DNA from: an uncultured Bacteroidota bacterium
GTDB lineage: Bacteria > Bacteroidota > Bacteroidia > UKL13-3
Reading direction: 5' to 3'
NCBI GenBank assembly: GCA_903898215.1
Contig: CAIUEQ010000231.1
Coordinates: 1 to 5,800, forward strand
Length of the DNA stretch: 5,800 bases
Shown: one piece after another, positions 1 to 5,726 of the stretch
Layout: each line of letters opens with the position of its first letter
Numbering within the stretch: the stretch's first letter is position 1
Program-made: the position numbers and the translations under genes
The notes under the pieces: generated by a model
What the model was told of the DNA's origin: nothing
What the model saw: only the letters and a program-made list of their open reading frames with translations
The model's database searches: none

Positions 1-833
1 CGATGATAAATGCAACTGATGAGAACCTCGATTTTTATTTAAATAAACCATGTTATAAAACCGATCAATTAACTATTCGCAGCTTTAAAATGTATTGCGA
101 TGGTGCTTTGGGATCGCGAGGTGCATGTCTTTTAAATTCTTATTCCGATATGAAAGATCATGTTGGATTTCTTCTTACACCAAAAAACAAAATGGAAGAA
201 TATGTAAAGCGGATCTCAAAAAGTAATTATCAACTCAACACTCATTGCATTGGAGATTCGGCAAATCGAATTATTTTAAATCTTTATGCAAAATACCTGA
301 AAGGTAAAAACGACAAACGCTGGAGAATAGAACACGCACAAGTGATGAATCAAAATGATTTCAGTTTTTATAACTCATATAATATTATTCCTTCGGTTCA
401 ACCAACACATGCTACAAGCGATATGTATTGGGCAAAAGATAGGCTTGGTAACGAACGTTTGAAATATGCTTATGCGTATAAAAATTTATTGCAACAAAAC
501 GGATGGCTACCTCTCGGAACTGATTTTCCTGTTGAAGATGTAAATCCTTTATTTACATTTTATTCGGCAGTTGCACGTAAAGATGATAAGGATTTTCCTC
601 CTGAAGGTTTTCAAATGGAAAATGCCTTATCGCGAGAAGAAGCATTGAGGGGAATAACTATTTGGCCTGCAAAAGCAGCGTTCGAAGAAAATGAAAAAGG
701 AAGTATCGCACACGGAAAATTTGCCGATTTTATTTTATTGGATGCTAATTTGATGAAAGACGATTTGATGAAAATCAGAAATACAAAAGTGATTGCTACT
801 TATGTTAATGGAAAATCTGTTTACGCGCATTAA
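1..833 (+). CDS. YtcJ-type amidohydrolase (amidohydrolase family 3), C-terminal half, 5'-truncated by the window edge
   Basis: A metal-dependent hydrolase of the amidohydrolase superfamily, YtcJ/NfdA-like branch, which cleaves amide or related C-N bonds; the substrate cannot be told. The first complete codon is at 3. The ATG there is probably an internal methionine, because family members are usually about 530-560 residues and only 276 are visible. Counting from that codon, visible motifs are K29 with the DGALGSRGA block (33-41; K29 is the likely bridging lysine), THCIGD with metal-ligand H81, RIEHAQ with H111, the PSVQPTHATSD block (130-140), and LGTDFPVE (171-178), whose D174 fits the catalytic aspartate. 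The C-terminal ITIWPAKAAF and GSIAHGKFADFILLD blocks (about 218-247) return to the small beta domain that closes these enzymes. The missing part should hold the N-terminal beta domain and the first HxH metal site. The stop TAA (831-833) overlaps the stop of the convergent gene. The family is confident; the function is generic. Confidence 0.93.
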   Translation, partial: MINATDENLDFYLNKPCYKTDQLTIRSFKMYCDGALGSRGACLLNSYSDMKDHVGFLLTPKNKMEEYVKRISKSNYQLNTHCIGDSANRIILNLYAKYLKGKNDKRWRIEHAQVMNQNDFSFYNSYNIIPSVQPTHATSDMYWAKDRLGNERLKYAYAYKNLLQQNGWLPLGTDFPVEDVNPLFTFYSAVARKDDKDFPPEGFQMENALSREEALRGITIWPAKAAFEENEKGSIAHGKFADFILLDANLMKDDLMKIRNTKVIATYVNGKSVYAH

Positions 834-1168
834 GCAACTTCTTGCAGATTGCAATTTTTTGAATTTTTCTTAAACTCAATTCTATCTTTCATTTCATTAA
901 GTACTGTTACCAATTGAGTTTCAACCGTACCGTTTAATAAATAGTAAAGAGTAAATGGTTCATGAAAATGATCTGTTAACTGACCATTTGTGATCTCATC
1001 AACATGCATATCTAAATCCTGATAGCAGGGGTATTGATCTCTCTGGGTAAACACCTCAACTAACGATGATACATGCCAATTTCTACCGATGATTTCTTCA
1101 ACCAATAGATTCATTTCTTCATTTGTGATTTTTTCAAATAGCTCCATAATGAGTAAATTATGATGCAT
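830..1168 (-). CDS. hypothetical protein, 112 residues (or 105 from the second Met), family not recognised
   Basis: I do not recognise this protein. The reading frame is open for 112 codons and ends in TAA at 830-832, so it overlaps the convergent amidohydrolase by 4 bases (830-833, TTAA). Two starts are possible: ATG at 1168 (MHHNLLIM...) and ATG at 1147, residue 8 (MELFEKITNEEM). A promoter-like sequence at 1183-1209 would leave only about 8 bases before the first ATG but about 29 before the second, so the shorter 105-residue form is plausible. The product looks soluble: no signal peptide, no membrane segment, a predicted amphipathic acidic helix at about 8-26, and an acidic, histidine-containing middle (DLDMHVDEI, DHFHEP). 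Two cysteines are visible (C48 and C106). The C-terminus is basic and Asn-rich. No known motif is evident. It is called a gene because it is the only sizeable frame in a 575-base gap and reads like a protein, but a chance frame is not excluded. Confidence 0.55.
   Translation of the reverse strand: MHHNLLIMELFEKITNEEMNLLVEEIIGRNWHVSSLVEVFTQRDQYPCYQDLDMHVDEITNGQLTDHFHEPFTLYYLLNGTVETQLVTVLNEMKDRIEFKKNSKNCNLQEVA
842..860 (+). terminator. weak intrinsic-terminator-like hairpin just after the amidohydrolase
   Basis: A 5-bp perfect stem, TTGCA (842-846) and TGCAA (850-854), with a GAT loop, is followed by six T (855-860), starting 9 bases after the amidohydrolase stop. An alternative 4-bp pairing, GCAA (834-837) with TTGC (842-845), competes with it. 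The position and T-run suit termination of the plus-strand gene. The stem is short, and the site lies inside the last codons of the opposing gene, so this is only a candidate. Confidence 0.3.
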
Positions 1169-1182
1169 AGGTATACTAGTTC

Positions 1183-1209
1183 AATATACACCCTAATGTT
1201 TTTCGTCAA
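1183..1209 (-). promoter_or_regulatory. possible promoter for the small minus-strand gene
   Basis: On the minus strand, TTGACG (1209-1204) lies 15 bases upstream of TATATT (1188-1183), about 15 bases before the first ATG at 1168. Both hexamers resemble sigma-70 boxes, but the spacing is shorter than the usual 17, and in Bacteroidota the main promoter type is different (TTTG and TAnnTTTG). An imperfectly spaced dyad, GTATA (1171-1175) and TATAC (1185-1189), overlaps the site. This is a weak candidate. Confidence 0.22.
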
Positions 1210-1346
1210 TCATTTTCTTGATTCTGAACATTGATTTAACAACACAATTAAGACTTTTATTTATTTGATATTTTAATCGAACACCATTTTGAAACTTTAT
1301 GAATATGCTTAATTTTTAAAATGGAAATCATTAATCGTTAGATTTT

Positions 1347-1375
1347 TTGCAAATACATCTATACTAAACTATTAT
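1347..1375 (+). promoter_or_regulatory. candidate promoter of the efflux operon
   Basis: TTGCAA (1347-1352) and TATTAT (1370-1375) are separated by exactly 17 bases. They match the sigma-70 hexamers at 4 of 6 and 5 of 6 positions. Read in Bacteroidota style, TTTG (1346-1349) lies 20 bases before TATTATTA (1370-1377), which only half fits TAnnTTTG. Transcription would start near 1382, giving a leader of about 27 bases before the ATG at 1409. A perfect TAnnTTTG box, TATGTTTG, occurs at 1397-1404, but it has no TTG element at the right distance and would give a leaderless message. The placement before a three-gene operon supports the first site; the sequence alone cannot settle it. Confidence 0.4.
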
Positions 1376-1401
1376 TACATTCGTATTACATAGACCTATG
1401 T
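1373..1401. promoter_or_regulatory. putative operator: 11-bp-period direct repeat plus 14-bp dyad before the adaptor gene
   Basis: TATTACAT occurs twice, at 1373-1380 and 1384-1391, so the repeat has an 11-bp period, close to one helical turn. The second copy runs into a perfect dyad: ACATAG (1388-1393), two bases AC, CTATGT (1396-1401). The cluster overlaps the candidate -10 box, covers the expected transcription start and ends 7 bases before the ATG. Direct repeats of about 11 bp are the arrangement known for OmpR/PhoB-type response regulators, while a short dyad suits a dimeric repressor. Which applies, and whether any protein binds here, is inference. No regulator gene is recognised in the window. 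Confidence 0.4.
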
Positions 1402-1408
1402 TTGAATT

Positions 1409-2665
1409 ATGAAAATAAATAAAAGGTACCTTATTATTTCAGTGATAATATTGATAGTGATTGCTGCTTACTCTTTTTTACATTCAAAAGTTAGCGGAGC
1501 AGCACTAACAACTATTGTTAAGAAAACAAATTTTGAAGTGATCGTTACCAATACAGGTGAACTTCGTGCTAAAAATTTTACTGAGATCACTGCTCCATCC
1601 GAACTCAGAAATATTAATATTTATCAGATCAAGATCACAAACCTTATTCCTGAAGGAACAATAGTAAAGGAAGGAGATTTTGTTGCCGAGTTGGATAAGA
1701 CAGAGATCATGACAAAAATTAATGAAGAGCAATTGAATGTTAATAAAAAGCAATCTGAATTTACACAAACACAACTCGATACCACTCTTACCATGCGGGA
1801 TGCCAGGGACGAATTACTTAATTTAAAATATGCAGTTGAAGAGAAGAAGTTAGTAAAAGATCAATCAATTTATGAACCACCTGCAGTTTTGAGACAAGCA
1901 GAAATCGATTATGAAAAAGCATTACGTAACCTCGAGCAAAAGCACGAAAATTATAAAACAAAACGCGAGCAATCGGTTACCAAAATGCAAATTGTTGGTT
2001 CCGATTTGGAGAAGGCGAAATCAAAATTGATGCAACTCACAAGTACAATGCAACAACTAACTGTGAAGGCCCCAAAAAGTGGAATGTTAATTTATTCAAA
2101 AGATTGGGATGGGAAAAAGAGAATTGTAGGAACATCAATAAATGTATGGGATCCAACTGTTGCAAATTTACCCGACCTTACAACGATGGAGTCGGTTACT
2201 TATGTGAATGAAGTAGATATTCAAAAAATTAAAATGGGGCAGAAAGTAAATATTGGTTTAGATGCTCAACCCGGGAAAAAATTACAAGGAATAGTAAAAA
2301 GTGTTGCAAGTATCGGTGAGCAAAAAGCCAACTCTGAAGCAAAAGTTTTCGAAGTGGTGATAGAAGTGCTCAGTAAAGATACCACATTACGACCTTCGAT
2401 GACAACAGGCAACAATATTATTACATCCACGGTTGGCAGTGTAATTTCTGTTCCGATTGAGGCTATTCAGAATTCAGGTAATACAAGTTTTGTTTATAAG
2501 AAGCAGGGAATAAAAATTGTGAAGCAACAAATAAAAACAGGAGTGTTCAATGAAAATAGTGCAGTTATTTCTGAAGGATTAAATGAACAGGATGAAGTTT
2601 TTGTTTCGTTACCATCAGATACAAGCGGTGCTGAATTTATTTCACTTTCATCTGCTAAAAAATAA
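1409..2665 (+). CDS. periplasmic adaptor (membrane fusion protein) of an ABC efflux system, HlyD/MacA-like
   Basis: This is the periplasmic bridge that joins an inner-membrane transporter to a TolC-type channel. It has 418 residues, normal for the family. An N-terminal membrane anchor (about 7-24, no lipobox) is followed by the first half of the lipoyl domain (PEGTIVKEGDFVAELD, 81-96). A long alpha-hairpin coiled coil runs over about 98-215, with a break at YEPP (155-158). The second lipoyl half follows (LTVKAPKSGMLIYS, 217-230). The beta-barrel spans about 258-340 (VDIQKIKMGQKVNIGLD at 269-285), and the membrane-proximal domain about 345-402 (SVPIEAI, GLNEQDEV). The start is firm: an in-frame TGA stands two codons upstream (1403-1405) and the next Met is residue 101. 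The permease gene begins 2 bases after the stop, implying translational coupling and an ABC rather than RND partner. An operator-like repeat lies just upstream. The class is confident; the substrate is unknown. Confidence 0.93.
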   Translation: MKINKRYLIISVIILIVIAAYSFLHSKVSGAALTTIVKKTNFEVIVTNTGELRAKNFTEITAPSELRNINIYQIKITNLIPEGTIVKEGDFVAELDKTEIMTKINEEQLNVNKKQSEFTQTQLDTTLTMRDARDELLNLKYAVEEKKLVKDQSIYEPPAVLRQAEIDYEKALRNLEQKHENYKTKREQSVTKMQIVGSDLEKAKSKLMQLTSTMQQLTVKAPKSGMLIYSKDWDGKKRIVGTSINVWDPTVANLPDLTTMESVTYVNEVDIQKIKMGQKVNIGLDAQPGKKLQGIVKSVASIGEQKANSEAKVFEVVIEVLSKDTTLRPSMTTGNNIITSTVGSVISVPIEAIQNSGNTSFVYKKQGIKIVKQQIKTGVFNENSAVISEGLNEQDEVFVSLPSDTSGAEFISLSSAKK

Positions 2666-2667
2666 GC

Positions 2668-3996
2668 ATGAATTTCCAGCGATTGATATTTAATTTTAAA
2701 AATGGATTGGAAGCTTTGCTCACCAATAAGATGCGTGCGTTTTTAACTTCGCTGGGAATTATCTTTGGCGTAGCTGCTGTTATTGCTATGCTTGCCATTG
2801 GAAACGGTGCCGAGAAAGAGATACTTGAACAAATGAAACAAGTGGGCTCTAATAATATTGTAATCAAAACTATCGTAAAAACTAAGGAAGAAATCAAACT
2901 TCAAAACGAAGATGGCTCACAGCAAAAAAAATACAGTGCAGGACTAACATTAAAAGATGCGGAGAATATTCAAAACAGCATTTCCAGTGTTGAAGATTTA
3001 AGTACTGAAATTGAAATGAAAACTTTATTTGTGCGTGAAGGGGTGAAACAAAATGGAAAACTTGTTGGCGTTTCAAATGCGTATTTCAAAATCCTTGATT
3101 TTAACTTAGAGCAGGGAAAGTTTTTTAGTGATTATCAATTAGAGCATGCTGATCAAATTTGTATCATAGGAAAAAAGGTAGCCGTAAAGTTTTTTAGCAC
3201 AACTACAGCTATAGGAAAAGAAATAAAATGCGGCAATAATTGGTTACGTGTTGTAGGTGTTTTGCAAAGTAAAAATGTTAATGAATCGGCAGCCGAAAAA
3301 TTATCGATACGCAATGCTGATATGGAAATTTATACCCCAATTAAAACGTATTTATTGCGATATCAAAATCGCGGACTTCCTACAATTGCCGGAATTAAAG
3401 CAGCTTCAAACCCGGGAAATGAAAGCGTAAAATCTATTGAGAATAATAACCAACTCGATCGCTTAGTTGTAAAAGTGAAGTCGAGCGAATTTGTACAACC
3501 TACCGTTGATGTTCTTCAGCGCATGCTCAAACGCAGACATAATAATGTTGATGATTATGAAATTATCGTTCCCGAATTATTATTGAAACAGGAACAACGC
3601 ACAAAAAATTTATTCAATACCGTATTGGGAATTATAGCTTCCATCTCATTGCTTGTTGGTGGAATTGGAATTATGAATATCATGCTTGCTTCTGTACTCG
3701 AACGTGTAAAAGAAATTGGTTTACGGATGTCGATAGGTGCAAGTAAACGTGATATACTTTTACAATTTATCAGCGAAAGTGTAACCATCAGTTTAGGTGG
3801 TGGAATTGTTGGAATTTTATTGGGAGTTTTACTCAGTTATCTTATTCAAACATTTACTGATATTCAAACAATTATTTCAGGAGTTTCGGTTTTTGTTTCT
3901 TTCACCATTTCAATAAGTGTTGGTTTGGTTTTTGGAATTGTTCCCGCAAAACGTGCGTCAGAACAGGACCCGGCAGAATCGATGAGGACAGGTTAA
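2668..3996 (+). CDS. MacB-like ABC transporter permease (FtsX-type), without ATPase domain
   Basis: This inner-membrane permease works by transmitting ATP-driven movement to its periplasmic part (mechanotransmission), pushing substrate through the adaptor and outer-membrane channel. It has 442 residues and four predicted membrane helices. A cytoplasmic amphipathic start and NKMRAFLTSLG (20-30) lead into TM1 (about 26-45). The large periplasmic MacB core domain covers about 46-312. TM2 (about 315-341), TM3 (about 374-396) and TM4 (about 404-426) form the FtsX domain. ERVKEIGLRMSIGASKRDIL (345-364) is the conserved cytoplasmic loop and coupling helix, and PAKRASEQDPAESMR (426-440) is the typical end. 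There is no Walker A, ABC signature or Walker B, so a separate ATP-binding protein is required and none is encoded here. Residues about 233-262 form a polar stretch longer than in E. coli MacB, which I believe is common in Bacteroidota relatives. It starts 2 bases after the adaptor stop; tolC follows after 46 bases. Confidence 0.93.
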   Translation: MNFQRLIFNFKNGLEALLTNKMRAFLTSLGIIFGVAAVIAMLAIGNGAEKEILEQMKQVGSNNIVIKTIVKTKEEIKLQNEDGSQQKKYSAGLTLKDAENIQNSISSVEDLSTEIEMKTLFVREGVKQNGKLVGVSNAYFKILDFNLEQGKFFSDYQLEHADQICIIGKKVAVKFFSTTTAIGKEIKCGNNWLRVVGVLQSKNVNESAAEKLSIRNADMEIYTPIKTYLLRYQNRGLPTIAGIKAASNPGNESVKSIENNNQLDRLVVKVKSSEFVQPTVDVLQRMLKRRHNNVDDYEIIVPELLLKQEQRTKNLFNTVLGIIASISLLVGGIGIMNIMLASVLERVKEIGLRMSIGASKRDILLQFISESVTISLGGGIVGILLGVLLSYLIQTFTDIQTIISGVSVFVSFTISISVGLVFGIVPAKRASEQDPAESMRTG

Positions 3997-4019
3997 AATT
4001 AAACAATGTGTTAAAAAAG

Positions 4020-4046
4020 ATGAACAAAAAATTGAAAGTATCATGA
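4020..4046 (+). other. 8-codon mini-ORF overlapping the start of the TolC-like gene
   Basis: ATG at 4020 opens a frame reading MNKKLKVS and stops at TGA 4044-4046. That stop overlaps the next gene's ATG (4043-4045) as ATGA. The arrangement could reinitiate ribosomes onto the channel gene, and the peptide resembles that gene's own start (MNKFKSI). In such A-rich sequence it may well be chance. Confidence 0.18.
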
Positions 4047-5509
4047 ATAAATTTAAAAGTATATTTCTTTTGATGAGCATTTTTATGTTGCGGATTTGTT
4101 TTGCGCAAAATGTCCCTGTCACGCTTACATTAAATGAAGCTGTTGAAATGGCAAAGCAAAAAGGATTGCAAGCACAGATCAATACCAATATTTATAATGC
4201 CGAGCAATTTCAATTTAAATCTCAATCGGTAAACAGGTTGCCACAATTTTCAATTAATGGAAATTTGCCGGGTATAAACAGAGCCTATAATTCCATTACT
4301 CAGCCAAATGGTACCATCCAATTTTTACAGCAAAATCAAGCATTTTCTACAGCAACTTTAAATCTCAATCAGCAACTAACTTCTACCGGAGGATCATTTT
4401 TTGTTTCATCAGGAATTAACCGTTTTGATTTGCTAAATACACAATATACTAATTGGCAAACTGCTCCTTTGCTTATAGGAGTTTCTCAACCATTGTTACG
4501 TTTTAATCAATTTAAATTTGATTGGAAGATCGCACAATTACGTAATCAGCAAAATACCAGAACCTATGCTGAAAGTATGGAAGATCTCTCTCTGCAGATA
4601 ACACAAAAATTTTATGAAGTAGTGATTGCTCGAGCTGAATTGGAACAAGCTCAATTTAATATTAATGTAAATGATACTTTTTTAAGAGTTGCACGAGGCA
4701 GATATAATTTAGGTAAAATTGGTGAAGATGATTTGTTACAAACGGAGCTTCGTTTAATGAATGCACAAAATAGTTTTGATCAAGCAAAATTAAATTTTAC
4801 AACAAGTGAAAATCAATTGAAAATTTTATTGGGAGTTGATAAAATTACTAATTTAAATTTGCTTACTGAAATTTCATTGCCACAGTTTGAACCCAATATC
4901 GACAAGGCAATGAGCGAAGCTAAAAAAAACAGAAGCGATGTGCTTAGCATACAAATTGATCAGCAACAAACTCAGGCAATGTTAAAAAAAGCAAGCCTCA
5001 ACCGAATGCCAAATGCAGAGTTAACTGCCAGTTACGGACTCAATCAAACAGCTCCAATTTTATCGGATGCCTATAAATATCCGCTCGACCAGCAACGCGC
5101 AACTTTAGGGATAAATATTCCATTAATGAATTGGGGAAAGAATCGTTTCGATTATCGCAGTGCAAAATTTCAGATGGATGCAAAACAAGCGCAGCTCGAT
5201 TTGTTAAAATTAAATTTGGAGCAAGATGTGATCAATCAGATCGGGCAATATTTGCAATTGCGAACACGCTTAACAATTTCTGCAAAGGCTGATACCATTG
5301 CGCAAAAAAGATATACCGTTGCTAAGAACAGATATTTTATTGGCAAAATAGATATCACAAATTTAAATATCGCACAAACAGAAAAAGATCAGGCAAGAAG
5401 TAATTATTACAGCACCATGCGCGATTTTTGGCTGGCATATTATCGCTTGCGCAGATTAACGTTATATGATTTTGAAAGAAACGAAGCGTTATTTAAAAAT
5501 ATGAATTAA
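4043..5509 (+). CDS. TolC-family outer-membrane efflux channel
   Basis: This is the outer-membrane and periplasmic-tunnel component that should dock on the adaptor encoded upstream. It has 488 residues, typical for the family. The signal peptide has an n-region MNKFK, a hydrophobic core at about 6-20 and likely cleavage after CFA (19-21). The cysteine at 19 lacks a proper lipobox, so a lipoprotein is unlikely. The mature protein shows the two-repeat OEP architecture: LTLNEAVEMA (28-37) opens the first helix, and the paired motifs GRYNLGKIGEDDLLQTE (219-235) and NRYFIGKIDITNLNIAQTE (429-447) are the equivalent positions of the two repeats. Long Gln/Asn-rich helices and strand-like stretches (about 101-150 and 325-362) fit the helical barrel and beta-barrel. 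The ATG at 4043 is chosen because the signal peptide begins there and no in-frame ATG lies between it and the permease. Co-transcription with the permease is likely, as the gap is only 46 bases. Confidence 0.93.
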   Translation: MNKFKSIFLLMSIFMLRICFAQNVPVTLTLNEAVEMAKQKGLQAQINTNIYNAEQFQFKSQSVNRLPQFSINGNLPGINRAYNSITQPNGTIQFLQQNQAFSTATLNLNQQLTSTGGSFFVSSGINRFDLLNTQYTNWQTAPLLIGVSQPLLRFNQFKFDWKIAQLRNQQNTRTYAESMEDLSLQITQKFYEVVIARAELEQAQFNINVNDTFLRVARGRYNLGKIGEDDLLQTELRLMNAQNSFDQAKLNFTTSENQLKILLGVDKITNLNLLTEISLPQFEPNIDKAMSEAKKNRSDVLSIQIDQQQTQAMLKKASLNRMPNAELTASYGLNQTAPILSDAYKYPLDQQRATLGINIPLMNWGKNRFDYRSAKFQMDAKQAQLDLLKLNLEQDVINQIGQYLQLRTRLTISAKADTIAQKRYTVAKNRYFIGKIDITNLNIAQTEKDQARSNYYSTMRDFWLAYYRLRRLTLYDFERNEALFKNMN

Positions 5510-5512
5510 AGT

Positions 5513-5575
5513 AATTGACAATTGGCAACAAGCAACAAGCAACTGGCAATAAGCAATTAGCAATAAGCAAAAAAC
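5513..5575. repeat. tandem array of nine 7-bp units (consensus AAYWRGC)
   Basis: Starting 3 bases after the tolC stop codon, the sequence reads as heptamers in register: AATTGAC, AATTGGC, AACAAGC, AACAAGC, AACTGGC, AATAAGC, AATTAGC, AATAAGC, AAAAAAC. A partial tenth unit, AATAACA, runs to 5582. Eight of the nine begin with AA plus a pyrimidine and all end in C. Seven bases is not a multiple of three, and the array lies outside the coding frame. It looks like a degenerate minisatellite, not a CRISPR, since there are no spacers. No function is known to me. Confidence 0.85.
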
Positions 5576-5595
5576 AATAACATGTTTTATCTTTT
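5571..5595 (+). terminator. weak hairpin and T-rich tail, possible tolC terminator
   Basis: AAAACA (5571-5576) can pair with TGTTTT (5583-5588) across a 6-base loop, followed by ATCTTTTT. The stem is almost all A-T, so any termination would be weak. The site is about 60 bases after the tolC stop, a reasonable place for an operon end. Confidence 0.2.
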
Positions 5596-5668
5596 TCATT
5601 GCGACCATTGCGTTAACCTTCGCGCTCTTTGCGGTTAAAAATTAAACGCTAAGCACGCTAAGAAATAA
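5595..5668. repeat. 74-bp intergenic direct repeat, copy 1, with a palindromic core
   Basis: This copy matches 5727-5800 at 70 of 74 positions. It is built from short GCG-bearing units. The left half carries TTGCG, TTGCG, TTCGCG and TTTGCG; the right half carries the reverse-complement type, CGCTAAG twice. CGCAAAG and CGCAAGG continue to 5686, beyond the region shared with copy 2. The core 5623-5657 folds as a hairpin with 12 of 16 positions paired around an AAA loop. No T-run follows, so it is not an intrinsic terminator. The style matches dispersed GCG/CTTTGCG intergenic repeats I recall from Bacteroidota genomes. The function is unknown. Confidence 0.85.
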
Positions 5669-5701
5669 TATCGCAAAGTTCGCAAGGGTGAATTTTTAAT
5701 A

Positions 5702-5723
5702 GTAACTGATTACGTTTTTTTTT
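5702..5723 (+). terminator. short hairpin followed by nine T, possible terminator
   Basis: GTAA (5702-5705) and TTAC (5710-5713) form a 4-bp stem with a CTGA loop, then one G and nine T (5715-5723). The T-run is strong but the stem is very short. It lies between the two long repeat copies and could end leftover transcription from the pump operon. Confidence 0.2.
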
Positions 5724-5726
5724 GAG

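Noticed and set aside
3..5. ATG at the window start as the true start of the amidohydrolase
   Set aside because: Only 276 residues follow, about half the family length, and the N-terminal metal-binding HxH region is missing; the gene is cut by the window edge.
231..262. Permease residues 233-262 as a novel inserted domain
   Set aside because: Coordinates here are residue numbers in the permease (about DNA 3358-3453). The polar extension is longer than in E. coli MacB, but I recall similar extensions in Bacteroidota MacB-like permeases, so it is probably a normal subfamily feature.
1505..1774. Minus-strand open frame of 89 codons inside the adaptor gene
   Set aside because: It lies wholly antisense to the well-supported coiled-coil region, is rich in Cys, Phe and Ile as expected from antisense of Lys/Glu/Asn codons, and has no recognisable motif.
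2655..3076. Two minus-strand open frames (2655-2897 and 2894-3076) opposite the permease start
   Set aside because: Antisense shadows of a conserved permease; the hydrophobic look of the first comes from the complement of TM1 codons.
3555..4188. Minus-strand open frames at 3555-3788, 3902-4108 and 3958-4188
   Set aside because: They are antisense to the permease C-terminus and the tolC start, two of them overlap each other, and none reads like a protein family.
5623..5657. Core hairpin of repeat copy 1 as the tolC terminator
   Set aside because: No T-run follows on either strand at the right distance, and it is part of a repeated element rather than a gene-specific stem-loop.
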